A stretch of 32,538 bases of DNA from Alphaproteobacteria bacterium (GCA_016869595.1 VGDT01000032.1:1-32538), one strand, 5' to 3'; shown: positions 24,117 through 32,157, counted from the stretch's first letter. The notes: generated by a model not told the origin, from the sequence alone. Translations and numbers: made by a program.

Positions 24117-26144
24117 ATGATCCATTCGAAGCTGACCGACTCTTGGCGGCGCCTCGCGCTTCCCGTCGGTCTTTCTTTCCTGGCGGTCGCGATCTTTCTC
24201 CTCGTCGCATCGAACGTGTCGCTGCTCGGCCTGCGCGCGCATAACGGCTGCTTTCATATTTTCGATATTCTGACGCTGGCGGGGCATTTCGGGAGCGACA
24301 AGCGCCTCGACCGCTGGTTGACCATCGGCGTCCTGGCCGGCGCCATCGCGACATTCGGCCTGCTCGGCGCGATCTTGCGCGCCCGGCCGCGACCGCTGCA
24401 CGGCGACGCACGCTTCGCCACCTCGCGCGAGATCGAGCAGGCCGAGTTGCGGGCGAAAAACGGTTTGCTGCTCGCCCAGACCAACGGCAGGCTCCTGACC
24501 TTCGGCGGCGCGGAACATGTGATCGTCTACGCCCCCACGCGTTCCGGCAAAGGCGTCGGCGTCGTCATTCCCAACCTCCTCTCGTGGAGTGACAGCGTCG
24601 TCGTCCTTGACGTCAAGAAGGAGAATTTCGTCAAGACGGCGGGATTTCGCGCCGCGCATGGACAAAAGGTGCATCTCTTCGATCCGCTCGACCCGGAAGG
24701 CCGCACGGCGCGCTACAATCCGCTCTCTTCCGTGCGCCGTGATCCGGCCGACCTTTACGACGATCTGCAAAGAATCGCCGGCATGTTGTTTCCGCCGGAT
24801 CCGCGCGGCGACCCGTTCTGGACGGAAGCGGCGCGTTCGGCATTCATCGCCGTCGGCGGCTACGTCGCCGAAACCCCGCAGCTTCCCTTCACCATCGGCG
24901 AAATCCTGCGCCAGCTGACAGTGGCGAGCGACGTAAAGGCGCATTTCGAAAGCGTCATCAGCGCGCGAAGGACAGGGCCGGAGCAACTCTCGGCTCTTTG
25001 CGTCGCCGCGCTCAACGATTTTCTAGCCGCTTCGGAAAACACACTGCAATCGGTGCGCAAGACCGTCACCGCGCGCTTGGGGTTGTGGCTCAATCCGCGC
25101 ATCGACGCGGCGACTTCGGCGAGCGATTTCGATCTGAGCAAACTACGGTCCGAGGCAATCTCGATCTATCTCGCGGTCACGCCCGACAATCTCGATCGGT
25201 TGGCGCCGCTGCTCAATCTCTTCTTCCAGCAGGTCGTCGATCTCAACGCCCGAGAACTGCCCGAGCACAATCCGGCGTATTCGCGCCAGCTGCTGTTGCT
25301 TCTCGACGAGTTTCCCTCACTCGGCCATGTCGGTGTGCTCGCAAAGAGCGTCGCTTTCGTCGCGGGATTCGGCGTCAGGCTCCTGACCATCCTGCAGAGC
25401 CCCTCACAATTGCGCGCGATCTACGGCGCGGACGAGGCCAAGAATTTCTTGACCAATCACGCCGTCGAGATCGTCTTTACGCCCAAGGAGCACGATGTCG
25501 CCGTGGAGCTCTCGGAGCGCTTCGGCACGCAGACCGTCGAGGCGAAAAGCCGCTCGCGGCCTTGGGGCTTCTCCAACCGCGCCCGCTCCGAGACGGTCTC
25601 CGATCATCGGCGTCCCCTCCTGCTGCCGCAGGAATTGAAACTCGTGCCCAAAAGCAAGGCCTTCGTGCTAATGGCGGGCGTGCCGCCGATCCTTGCCGAC
25701 AAGCTCGTCTATCATGAAGACCGCCGCTTCACCGCGCGCCTCGCCCCGCCTCCGATCATCGAACCGATGTTGGCGCCGACGCATACGGTGCTCGCTTCGC
25801 AGCTGCTGCAATTGATGCAGGACGTCGCGGAATTGCGCGCGATTGTCGTCCGCAGGCCCGTGAGCGAGGCGGAAATCGACGATCCGGCGTCGATCCCCGC
25901 GGACGCGCTGTCGAACCTTGCCGATGTCCCGCTCGATCTGGAAAACGTCTCCGAAGAAAAACTCAACGCTTGGGTGTCGGGCTATATCGACGGCGCCGCG
26001 CGCTATGGCGAGGTCTCGGAAGCAATTGAGCCGAGCGAGAATTCGGAAGCCTCCCGGCCGGACGAAGCCGAAGACGCGCGAGCCAAGGGCGCATCGGGGC
26101 GCGGCCAACGGCGCAAGCGAAGTCGGGAAATGAGCCGTGGCTGA
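24117..26144 (+). CDS. virD4: VirD4/TraG coupling protein
   Basis: The product (675 residues from this start) is a type IV coupling protein ATPase that brings the relaxosome to the channel. Seen: two N-terminal membrane helices (LALPVGLSFLAVAIFLLVA, then LTIGVLAGAIATFGLLGAIL). Walker A is APTRSGKGVGVV and Walker B is LLLLDEFPSL. The ATG at 24117 has GGAG at a suitable distance and leaves a short cytoplasmic N-terminus. Alternatives are ATGs at 24018 (overlapping virB11) and 24084. The C-terminal tail after about residue 560 is acidic and variable. It overlaps the LPD7 gene by eight bases. Confidence 0.93.
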   Translation: MIHSKLTDSWRRLALPVGLSFLAVAIFLLVASNVSLLGLRAHNGCFHIFDILTLAGHFGSDKRLDRWLTIGVLAGAIATFGLLGAILRARPRPLHGDARFATSREIEQAELRAKNGLLLAQTNGRLLTFGGAEHVIVYAPTRSGKGVGVVIPNLLSWSDSVVVLDVKKENFVKTAGFRAAHGQKVHLFDPLDPEGRTARYNPLSSVRRDPADLYDDLQRIAGMLFPPDPRGDPFWTEAARSAFIAVGGYVAETPQLPFTIGEILRQLTVASDVKAHFESVISARRTGPEQLSALCVAALNDFLAASENTLQSVRKTVTARLGLWLNPRIDAATSASDFDLSKLRSEAISIYLAVTPDNLDRLAPLLNLFFQQVVDLNARELPEHNPAYSRQLLLLLDEFPSLGHVGVLAKSVAFVAGFGVRLLTILQSPSQLRAIYGADEAKNFLTNHAVEIVFTPKEHDVAVELSERFGTQTVEAKSRSRPWGFSNRARSETVSDHRRPLLLPQELKLVPKSKAFVLMAGVPPILADKLVYHEDRRFTARLAPPPIIEPMLAPTHTVLASQLLQLMQDVAELRAIVVRRPVSEAEIDDPASIPADALSNLADVPLDLENVSEEKLNAWVSGYIDGAARYGEVSEAIEPSENSEASRPDEAEDARAKGASGRGQRRKRSREMSRG

Positions 26145-26955
26145 GAAGGACGACGACGACAGCCGCGAGTTCGAGTTGAAACGCGCCGAGCGAGACGCCG
26201 GCGGCGACAAATCGACCGCACGCGACGCCGACCGCCACCCTGCTTCGCGTTCGAGCGGCGCGGTCGAGTTCGATCATTTGCCCTCGCATCTGCGCCGCAA
26301 ATATTACGTCGTGGAGGTCGATGCGGCGGAGGCGAGAATTTACGCCGACCGATCCGGCGAATATCTGGTGGCGAAGGCCAGCCGCGACCGCCTCGTCACA
26401 CGGGTCGCCAGCATCGAGGTCGTCCGTGACCTCGTCGCCATCGCCGCGCATCGCGGTTGGGAAAGGATCGAACTGACCGGCTCGTTGGAATTTCGCAGGG
26501 AAGCCTGGCTCGCCGCCTCAGTACGCGGGATCGAGGCGAAGGGCTACGAGCCGACAGAGCTCGATCGCGCCGCGCTGGCGAAAATGCGAGGGGATTTCGA
26601 TCATGGCGACAAGACGCTCGCCTTCACGCGCGACAGGACTGGCGCGGGGCCGCGGGCGCCGCATCGCGCATCGGGACCGACAGAGCGGAATTGGAAGGGC
26701 GGGACCGATGAGCGGAACGAGCGCTCGCACCTCGCGGTCATCGAGCGTGTGGCCCTCGCGGCTTTCCCGAAAGACCCGGCGGCGCGCAAGCGCGTTCTCG
26801 ACGCCGCGCGCGAGCGCATGGCGCATCACCGCCGCCGCGGCGCTCGCTTCGATCGAGCGGAAATCGTCGAGGGAAAAACGGCGATGTCGCGTGAGGCGCC
26901 GAGCAAGTCCGCCGAAAGAACCGATCGCGCCGCACAGCGTTCCAGGGATCGATGA
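26137..26955 (+). CDS. LPD7-domain conjugation-associated protein
   Basis: The 272-residue product has a compact domain at about residues 44-150. It begins with LPSHLRRKYYVVEVDAAEAR, has VRDLVAIAAHRGWERIELTG in the middle, and ends with AAWL-type and RGIEAKGYEP blocks. This matches large polyvalent protein-associated domain 7 (LPD7), normally found as the C-terminal part of conjugative relaxases. The remainder is basic and charged. The GTG at 26137 overlaps the virD4 stop by eight bases, so it is part of the transfer operon. It may act with the separate relaxase encoded at 28131-29177, which lacks this domain. The partnership is inferred. Confidence 0.8.
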   Translation: MAEKDDDDSREFELKRAERDAGGDKSTARDADRHPASRSSGAVEFDHLPSHLRRKYYVVEVDAAEARIYADRSGEYLVAKASRDRLVTRVASIEVVRDLVAIAAHRGWERIELTGSLEFRREAWLAASVRGIEAKGYEPTELDRAALAKMRGDFDHGDKTLAFTRDRTGAGPRAPHRASGPTERNWKGGTDERNERSHLAVIERVALAAFPKDPAARKRVLDAARERMAHHRRRGARFDRAEIVEGKTAMSREAPSKSAERTDRAAQRSRDR

Positions 26956-26960
26956 CAGCC

Positions 26961-26990
26961 TTGAAATAGTGCTTTGAATGTGCATACACT
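26961..26990 (+). promoter_or_regulatory. Possible promoter of the toxin-antitoxin operon
   Basis: TTGAAA at 26961-26966 and TACACT at 26985-26990 are separated by 18 bases, a fair sigma-70-type pair in otherwise GC-rich DNA. Transcription would start near 26997, upstream of the antitoxin ATG at 27022. This gives the pair its own promoter beyond the virB operon. Confidence 0.4.
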
Positions 26991-27021
26991 GCCTATCCTA
27001 AGCACAGAAGGTCGCTCGAAA

Positions 27022-27384
27022 ATGCTCAGCGCTTTCCTCGATCAGGTAACCGACCGGCGCGGCGGGTTCATCTCTCCGCAGCGCGTGAGCGCGGCTCTGC
27101 ATGTGCCGCTCGCCAAGATCGCGCGCCTGGCGAAGGTCCACCGCAACACCCTCGCCCAGCATCCGGATTCGCCGGTCGTTCAAAAGCGCCTGGGCGACAT
27201 CGCCCGGATCATCACCATGGCGACCGAGCTTCTCGGCGGCGAGCAGGGCCGCGCGATCGTCTGGTTCAAGCATCAGCCGCTGGCGGGCTTCGACGGACGA
27301 ACGGCCGAGGAGCTGGTCGCGAGCGGCCACAGCGACGCCGTTCTCGCCCATCTCGACCTGCTGCGCGAGGGTTCCTACGCGTGA
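27022..27384 (+). CDS. Xre/MbcA/ParS-family antitoxin
   Basis: The product (120 residues from this start) has an Xre-like HTH (VSAALHVPLAKIARLAKVHR) and a DUF2384-type C-terminal toxin-binding segment (AIVWFKHQPLAGFDGRTAEEL). Such antitoxins neutralise RES toxins and repress their own operon. The ATG at 27022 fits the promoter candidate and lies 12 bases after AGAAGG. The frame can begin at a TTG (26974) or GTG (26980). The stop overlaps the toxin start as GTGA. It is typical in length and arrangement. Confidence 0.88.
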   Translation: MLSAFLDQVTDRRGGFISPQRVSAALHVPLAKIARLAKVHRNTLAQHPDSPVVQKRLGDIARIITMATELLGGEQGRAIVWFKHQPLAGFDGRTAEELVASGHSDAVLAHLDLLREGSYA

Positions 27385-27914
27385 CGTCGAAGCGCGTGCG
27401 GACGATTCCCATCGCTCGCCGCTATTGGCGGATGCTCGCGCCGAAATGGGCCCATGATCCGTTGAACGGCGCCGGAGCGGCCTTGCGCGGCGGGCGTTTC
27501 AATCCTCCCGGAACGTCGGCTCTCTACATGTCGGAAGAGTTTTCGACGGCGGTCGCCGAATACGAGCAGGACATCGGCATCCGTCCGGGAACGCTTTGCG
27601 CCTATGACGTTAAGAGCGAACGGATCGCCGACCTCGCCGACGCTCGAACGCTGGGGGAACTCGGCGTCGACGCGGAGATGTTGCGCACGCCATGGAAACA
27701 TATCGCCTTTGTCGAAAAACGCGCGCCCGCGACGTGGTCTCTTTGCGAGCGGCTGCTCTCAGAAAAGATCGACGGGGTTCGAGTCCCTTCCGTCCAGGCC
27801 GCTGGTTCCAACCTCGTCTTGTGGCGCTGGAATATCGAGGGAGCGGCGAAGGTCGCAGCGATCGATCCGCTCCGCGATCTTCCCAAGGATCAATCGTCGT
27901 GGAAACGACCATGA
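27381..27914 (+). CDS. RES-domain toxin
   Basis: The 177-residue product is a RES toxin, a family whose characterised members degrade NAD+. Seen: RYWRMLAPKWAHDPLNGAGA, then the conserved arginine in LRGGRFNPPGTSALY and the glutamate in STAVAEYEQD. The C-terminal part has VQAAGSNLVLWRWN. It uses GTG at 27381, overlapping the antitoxin stop by four bases, which is the classic order antitoxin then toxin. On a plasmid this pair would act as a stabiliser. It lies between the transfer operon and the oppositely oriented mobilisation genes. Confidence 0.9.
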   Translation: MTSKRVRTIPIARRYWRMLAPKWAHDPLNGAGAALRGGRFNPPGTSALYMSEEFSTAVAEYEQDIGIRPGTLCAYDVKSERIADLADARTLGELGVDAEMLRTPWKHIAFVEKRAPATWSLCERLLSEKIDGVRVPSVQAAGSNLVLWRWNIEGAAKVAAIDPLRDLPKDQSSWKRP

Positions 27915-27945
27915 CGCGCCGCGGCCGACCCTGCGACCAGCGCCC

Positions 27946-27967
27946 TCGCCCCACCATGGTGGGGCGA
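27946..27967. terminator. 22-bp perfect palindrome after the RES gene
   Basis: A perfect palindrome with arms TCGCCCCACCA and its complement is centred at 27956/27957. As RNA it forms a 9-bp GC-rich stem with a CATG loop, 31 bases after the toxin stop. No T-run follows, so it may be a bidirectional terminator between the convergent toxin and relaxase transcripts, or a protein site. Confidence 0.45.
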
Positions 27968-28134
27968 TTCAATCCCAGCTTTGGGGCCCAGGCGGCGTTA
28001 ACTTGAAGGCCGTCCATGGCTTTGCGTAATTTCGTCAACGACGCAAAGTGAAGCAGGACGCAGACCGGCACGCCGAACACGGGCATCAACACTAACGGGA
28101 ACCGCGCTTCAATATAGCTCGCAGACCGACTCAC
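27968..28134 (-). other. Possible membrane-protein remnant coupled to the relaxase gene
   Basis: A GTG at 28134 overlaps the relaxase stop by four bases (GTGA). It opens a frame beginning MSRSASYIEARFPLVLMPVF and continuing with a strongly hydrophobic helix (FGVPVCVLLHFASLTKLRK). After about 45 residues the frame runs through the palindrome and antisense to the RES toxin as far as 27610, losing protein character. It could be the 5' part of a small membrane gene cut off when the toxin-antitoxin pair arrived. Low confidence. Confidence 0.35.
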
Positions 28135-29177
28135 CTCTCCGATCTCTCCCCTCCCCTTTCCTTGTCTTTTCGACGCTGCGGCGGCTGGGGCTTGCCGATG
28201 GCCTTGGCGAGCTCTTTCAAGAGCCGATCGCGTTTCGTTTCGAACTCGGGCATGCCGGCCGCAAATTGCAACACTTGGGCTGCCAAATTGCGGTCGGCCG
28301 CGCTCGCAGAACGCTTTAACTCCTCGGCTTGCCGTCGATAGGCTTCCTTGATCGCGGCCTGCCTTTCTCGTGTCTTCGTCTCCCAAGGGCGCGCCGCGCT
28401 TTTCCCGACGCGCGCCTCCCTCACGATCTCTTCGCGGGCGAGACGCTCCACGCGCGGTTGCTCGCCACGCTCCCTGACCACGCGAACAACGCCCCGTTCC
28501 GTTTTTCGGACCTTCCCGCGCGCGCGGCGCGGGGTCGCCTCCGCCTCGACGCCGCGCAATCGCAATTCGCCGGCGAAGAGCTCGCGCCACGATGCAAGAT
28601 CGGCTTTACGCGGATTGAGCCGCTTGCCGTCATGACCGAGCGAGCGCACCGTCAGATGAACATGGGGATGTTCGTCTTCGACGTGTTGCACGAAAACGTA
28701 ATCGCGCCGACCGCCGAAGGTTTCCATCGCGAAGGCGCGAACCGCATCCTTCACGGCGCCCGGGTCCGTTCCCGGCGGCATCGAGAGGACGATGTTATGG
28801 GAGAGCGGCCCGTCTCGGCGCCGGCCCTCGTCGAGCTCGGCGTCATGGGCCCATTGCGCTTGGATGTCGCGCAAGCCTTGCCGCCCTTCCATGACGGCGC
28901 CGGTCTCCGTTTCCGCCGCCAGCTCGCCGTCGCGAGTGATATATTCCAGGTGCGATTTCAGGTGGCCGACGGTCTTGGTCTTGCCGGTGATCTTGACCAT
29001 CACCTCCGGCGCCTTGGCGACGATCCGCTGCAACTTGGCCCGCATGGCGGGCGTGAGCCTTCGCGGATCGGCGGGATCCGGAATCTCCCACTCGGAACGC
29101 TTTGGCTTTCGGACCGGCGTTTGCCAGACATAGGAGATTGACGGCAGTTCGAGGTCGTTATCTCCCTCGCCGCTCAT
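28131..29177 (-). CDS. MOBP-type relaxase (VirD2-like)
   Basis: The 348-residue product is a relaxase/mobilisation nuclease. Seen: motif I LKSHLEYITRDG with the probable catalytic Tyr79, and the metal-binding motif EDEHPHVHLTVRS with His170, His172 and His174. The C-terminal third is basic and helical. The enzyme nicks one strand at oriT and pilots it through VirD4. The ATG at 29177 is preferred because it overlaps the mobC stop (TGATG); the ATG at 29192 lies inside mobC. Unlike many relatives it has no C-terminal LPD7 domain, which is encoded separately at 26137-26955. It is transcribed with mobC and away from oriT. Confidence 0.9.
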   Translation of the reverse strand: MSGEGDNDLELPSISYVWQTPVRKPKRSEWEIPDPADPRRLTPAMRAKLQRIVAKAPEVMVKITGKTKTVGHLKSHLEYITRDGELAAETETGAVMEGRQGLRDIQAQWAHDAELDEGRRRDGPLSHNIVLSMPPGTDPGAVKDAVRAFAMETFGGRRDYVFVQHVEDEHPHVHLTVRSLGHDGKRLNPRKADLASWRELFAGELRLRGVEAEATPRRARGKVRKTERGVVRVVRERGEQPRVERLAREEIVREARVGKSAARPWETKTRERQAAIKEAYRRQAEELKRSASAADRNLAAQVLQFAAGMPEFETKRDRLLKELAKAIGKPQPPQRRKDKERGGERSER

Positions 29178-29695
29178 CAACCGCCCTCCCAATAATCGGC
29201 GTTCCGTTTCAGCGCCGCGCGCAGTTCGGCGAGCGCGCCCTCGATCCGCGCCGAAGCCTCGCGGATCGCCGCGGCCTCGATCTTCACCGTGCGGCCAATC
29301 AGCCGATGGAGATTGGCGGCGTGGGCGATCTGATTGATGTTGCCGCCGATGCGGTTCAGTTCGCGCGCCACCGCTCGCAGCGCCTGGCGTTCGTCATGCG
29401 TCTGCTGCACCGGCGAGCCGAGCCGCGCCCGCACTATCGACGCGATCCATTGCGTGCGGTTCATGCCGCGCCGCGCAGCGACCGCCGCGAGCAAGCGCAA
29501 CTCGCTTTCGCGTAGTCTGATCGTCACCTTGCAGGACGGACTCGTCGCCATCGTCTCATGCGCCGGTGACTTCCTGTCGCCGACCGTCTGTTCCACGAGC
29601 CGCCGCATCAGCGCCGATTTGCCGCCCTCGTTCGCCGCCATCGCCGCGAATTTTTCAGCGAGCGCATCGTCGATATGAAACCCCAGAAACGCCAT
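29177..29695 (-). CDS. mobC: MobC-like relaxosome protein
   Basis: The 172-residue product combines an N-terminal ribbon-helix-helix-like segment (MAFLGFHIDDALAEKFAAMA), a second RHH-like block (KVTIRLRESELRLLAAVAAR) and the bacterial mobilisation MobC signature (ELNRIGGNINQIAHAANLH). MobC proteins bind oriT and help the relaxase open the strands. The ATG at 29695 is preferred over a TTG at 29716, as neither has a strong ribosome site. It is coupled to the relaxase through TGATG. The predicted nic site lies about 60 bases upstream of the start. Confidence 0.9.
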   Translation of the reverse strand: MAFLGFHIDDALAEKFAAMAANEGGKSALMRRLVEQTVGDRKSPAHETMATSPSCKVTIRLRESELRLLAAVAARRGMNRTQWIASIVRARLGSPVQQTHDERQALRAVARELNRIGGNINQIAHAANLHRLIGRTVKIEAAAIREASARIEGALAELRAALKRNADYWEGG

Positions 29696-29720
29696 GGGTT
29701 TGCTTTGTCCACTCAAAGGG

Positions 29721-29785
29721 CGAGGTGTTTAAAAACGGCTGGCGGCAAGCCTATCCTGCACTCCCCCTCGAAAAACACGATGCGC
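29721..29785 (+). other. Predicted origin of transfer (nic region)
   Basis: TATCCTGC at 29752-29759 matches the nic core YATCCTG^Y of MOBP relaxases such as RP4 and Ti systems. Just upstream GGCT and AGCC (29738-29752) form a small hairpin. An outer pair, GTGTTT near 29726 and AAACAC near 29774, frames the site. It lies directly ahead of mobC, the usual place. With nicking after TATCCTG the + strand to the right (parB, parA) would enter first and the virB operon last. Confidence 0.6.
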
Positions 29786-30010
29786 TCCATTTTCAAGTCT
29801 CAGGGCTCGATTCCGATTAGTTGCCTTGGCGCAGGCGGCGAGTTCTTCAACTGACGCGAATCATTCGCGGCGGCATGAAGATTGAGACGACGGCTGCAGA
29901 CCTCTTCCCTTCTTGCCCGCGCCTTTCCCACACCCTCCGGCCTCACTACGGCGCTATTTGATGAGCGCGTTCGGCCTCCGGGCGCTCCGCTTCGCTTCCT
30001 CCCTGCGGGA
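29786..30010. other. Gene-free stretch between oriT and the parB terminator
   Basis: No supported gene. A 15-base palindrome (CGCGAATCATTCGCG, 29855-29869) may be an operator for MobC or another oriT-binding protein. Promoters for mobC-relaxase should lie here or within oriT. Confidence 0.35.
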
Positions 30011-30012
30011 TG

Positions 30013-30038
30013 GAAAAGCCGCTCCGTGACGTGCGGCT
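30013..30038 (-). terminator. Intrinsic terminator of the parAB operon
   Basis: On the minus strand AGCCGC (30038-30033) and GCGGCT (30022-30017) form a stem with a 10-base loop and are followed by TTTT. The hairpin begins 11 bases after the parB stop. Confidence 0.6.
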
Positions 30039-30048
30039 CGACAAATCC

Positions 30049-31050
30049 TCACGGGAGAGGTGATGCTTCTATTCGCATCTCGATAAGCGCGAGCTCGGAG
30101 AGCGACACATCGGCTTCGTCGTCACGCTCGTCGAATGCGACGAGCGCAAAGTGCGACCCTCTTTTCGAAACCCGCCCAAGAACTAAGCGACCGCCTCTTT
30201 GCTCATGGCGGACACGTACGACGACCTCGGATGAAGATTTTCGTGGCGCCGCCGGAGCGACCTCGCCCGTGGGCAGCCCTCGTGCGTCCTTTTTCGAGGC
30301 CTCCTCTACCCGCTGAAGCTCAAGATTTTCCGGGCGGAAATTCCGATCTGTCGACAAATCTGCTTTGTCGTTATCGTTTGGCTTGGCAGATGCTCCCTCG
30401 ATGAACGCGTCGGCTTGCGGACGTGTAAAAGATTGATGCCGCGCGCAGAATTCCTCGACGCTTGCCGCGTCTCGCTTCCACAGCTGATAGAGTTCATAGA
30501 CCGCCCGAAGCGGCGACGTTGAAAGCTTATCGCGCAGAACCTTCGGCATCTGCCCGACCGATGCGTACATGGCGACAAAGCCCTTGCTCTTGGCGAGGCG
30601 TCTGGCGATGTCCTTTTGCTTCTCGCCAGCCTTGAGTCGCCCTTCGATGAAAGCGGCGATCTCCGTTGGCAAAAGATCGTCGCGCTGAATGTTTTCGACC
30701 ATCTGATCGTATGGATCGCCGGCCTGCCCTGGCTGAATGATCGCCTTGATGGTCGTCAGACCCGCAATATTCGCCGCGCGAAATCGGCGCGCCCCGAAGA
30801 CGATGCGATGCTTGCCGTTTTCTTGCTTTTCGGTGACGCCGATCGGTTGGAGTAGGCCTCGCTCGCGGATCGAACCGGCCAACTCCTCGAGAGCGGCCTG
30901 GTCGAAATTGCGCCGCGGCTGTCCAGGGTCTTCTTCGATCAGGCTCAGGGCGATTTCGAGGGGCGCCCCACTGGAGCCGATGGGCGGCTCAAGGCCCTCG
31001 AGATGATCGAGGAGCGCCGCGACATCATCGAGTTTTTGTGCGTAACTCAT
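30049..31050 (-). CDS. parB: ParB/KorB-like partition protein
   Basis: The 333-residue product has a ParB N-terminal domain (ALSLIEEDPGQPRRNFDQAA, then GARRFRAANIAGL and MVENIQRDDLLPTEIA). A KorB-like HTH region follows (QKDIARRLAKSKGFVAMYAS). The C-terminal ~60 residues resemble the KorB dimerisation domain (RGGRLVLGRVSKRGSHFALV). Such proteins bind centromere sites and also repress plasmid promoters. The start ATG overlaps the parA stop as ATGA. Candidate binding palindromes lie upstream of parA at 31950-32261. It is separate from the larger ParB-like protein at 2916-4859. Confidence 0.92.
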   Translation of the reverse strand: MSYAQKLDDVAALLDHLEGLEPPIGSSGAPLEIALSLIEEDPGQPRRNFDQAALEELAGSIRERGLLQPIGVTEKQENGKHRIVFGARRFRAANIAGLTTIKAIIQPGQAGDPYDQMVENIQRDDLLPTEIAAFIEGRLKAGEKQKDIARRLAKSKGFVAMYASVGQMPKVLRDKLSTSPLRAVYELYQLWKRDAASVEEFCARHQSFTRPQADAFIEGASAKPNDNDKADLSTDRNFRPENLELQRVEEASKKDARGLPTGEVAPAAPRKSSSEVVVRVRHEQRGGRLVLGRVSKRGSHFALVAFDERDDEADVSLSELALIEMRIEASPLP

Positions 31051-31796
31051 GAAAGCTCCATTTTGGCGGCGAGTTTGTCGAAGACGATCCGCATTTCGCG
31101 ACCGGCCTCGCGGGCGGCCGTCTTGGGAAGGCTCCAGACGGGTTTCTTCTCCGCCAGAGCCTCGCCGATGGATGAGCGCTGCGGGATCACGCCGTCGAAG
31201 AGATATTTCGTGCCGAACTTCTGGACGAGGTTCTTAAGATTGTTGCGCTGGCGCGGCGAGGTCGTCTGAAGGCGGTTCGGGATCAAGCCAAGAAAGGTGA
31301 GCCCGGGATTGTACTTCTGCCTGACGCCGACCATATGTTTTAGGAGCGTCTCGATCCCATCGATCGCGTAATCGTCGAGGTCGATCGGCGCCAACACGAA
31401 ATGGCCGGCGATCAACGCAGCGAGATTGCGCACGCCGAAGGTCGGCGGCGTGTCGATCACCGCGACATCATAGGCGCGCGAGGCATCCTCGAGATTCGAA
31501 CGAAACTGCTGAATGAGCTTTCCGTCGACCGTGAGAATTCCGCGTAAGGCCGGAGTGGCGGGCGCGACGCGGATGCCTGGCGCCGACAGCGGCGGCAGGG
31601 CGACCGGCCGGGCGAAGAAGGCGGCGGCCGCGGGCTCGCCGATCTGCGCCGAGAGCGTCGTCGTGCCATTGCTCTGCGGGTCCAGATCGAGAAAGAGGAC
31701 GCGCTTACGATGCTCGGCAAAATACCAGGCGAGGTGAACGGCGATCGTGCTCTTTCCGACGCCGCCCTTCTCGTTGTTCACGACGATCACTTTCAT
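31047..31796 (-). CDS. parA: ParA-family partition ATPase
   Basis: The 249-residue product is a Walker-type ParA. The deviant Walker A is KGGVGKSTIAVHLAW at residues ~9-23. FLDLDPQSNGT and VAVIDTPPTFG follow, typical of the family. It lacks a long N-terminal HTH, so autoregulation probably falls to ParB. The ATG at 31796 is chosen because the ParA fold starts at once (MKVIVVNNEKGG); the upstream frame to 31895 is unlike the family. It drives plasmid positioning with ParB. A lux-box-like dyad stands 124 bases upstream. Confidence 0.93.
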   Translation of the reverse strand: MKVIVVNNEKGGVGKSTIAVHLAWYFAEHRKRVLFLDLDPQSNGTTTLSAQIGEPAAAAFFARPVALPPLSAPGIRVAPATPALRGILTVDGKLIQQFRSNLEDASRAYDVAVIDTPPTFGVRNLAALIAGHFVLAPIDLDDYAIDGIETLLKHMVGVRQKYNPGLTFLGLIPNRLQTTSPRQRNNLKNLVQKFGTKYLFDGVIPQRSSIGEALAEKKPVWSLPKTAAREAGREMRIVFDKLAAKMELS

Positions 31797-31920
31797 GAGA
31801 CGGCTCCAGTCCAAGCAACGAAGAGCATGCAGAGGCCCTCCCAGTTCGAGGCATTTGATGCTCGACGAATCCGTCGCCGAATCACTGCGACACAAAAAAC
31901 AAATTCAACGGGCCTTGCCG

Positions 31921-31938
31921 ACTGTGAGATTTCACAGG
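31921..31938 (-). promoter_or_regulatory. lux/tra-box-like dyad upstream of parA
   Basis: On the minus strand the core reads CCTGTGAAATCTCACAGT, that is CCTGT-N8-ACAGT, one base off the pattern at 14090 and 10775. Read on the plus strand it matches the virB-side site at 15 of 18 positions. It is 124 bases ahead of the parA start. In Ti plasmids TraR activates the rep/par genes, so the location is meaningful. Confidence 0.5.
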
Positions 31939-31949
31939 GGTAGAATTAG

Positions 31950-31964
31950 GTTTGCCTGACAAAC
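31950..31964 (-). repeat. Palindromic repeat copy 1 upstream of parA
   Basis: GTTTGCCTGACAAAC, a 15-base dyad with one mismatched pair, belongs to a set of three sharing GTTTGYCNGACAAAC and the outer extension GACAAACTT. It is the copy nearest parA and lies 11 bases beyond the lux-box-like dyad. Confidence 0.5.
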
Positions 31965-32157
31965 TTCCGCACATGCTTCAAAGAGGATGAGCAAAAGCGC
32001 GCGGCGCGCCAGGGCGCGACCTATCGCGCTCCATCCATGGGAGTCGCGACACGCGTCGGCGAGATGTCGTGAGCGAAGGAATAACGTCTCGCGCGTGCGA
32101 AATTTGACGGCGCCCGCCGCAACGCGAAGAGGAGCCGAGGGTTTTTGGCCCGAGCAG

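Noticed and set aside
23048-24118. 356-codon minus-strand frame opposite virB11
   Set aside because: Shadow frame. VirB11 on the plus strand is intact and explains the codon bias.
29940-30048. Resemblance to the 3' part of a group II intron
   Set aside because: The GAGCCGCACGT-like stretch is better explained as the parB terminator stem. No domain V structure or reverse transcriptase gene is present.
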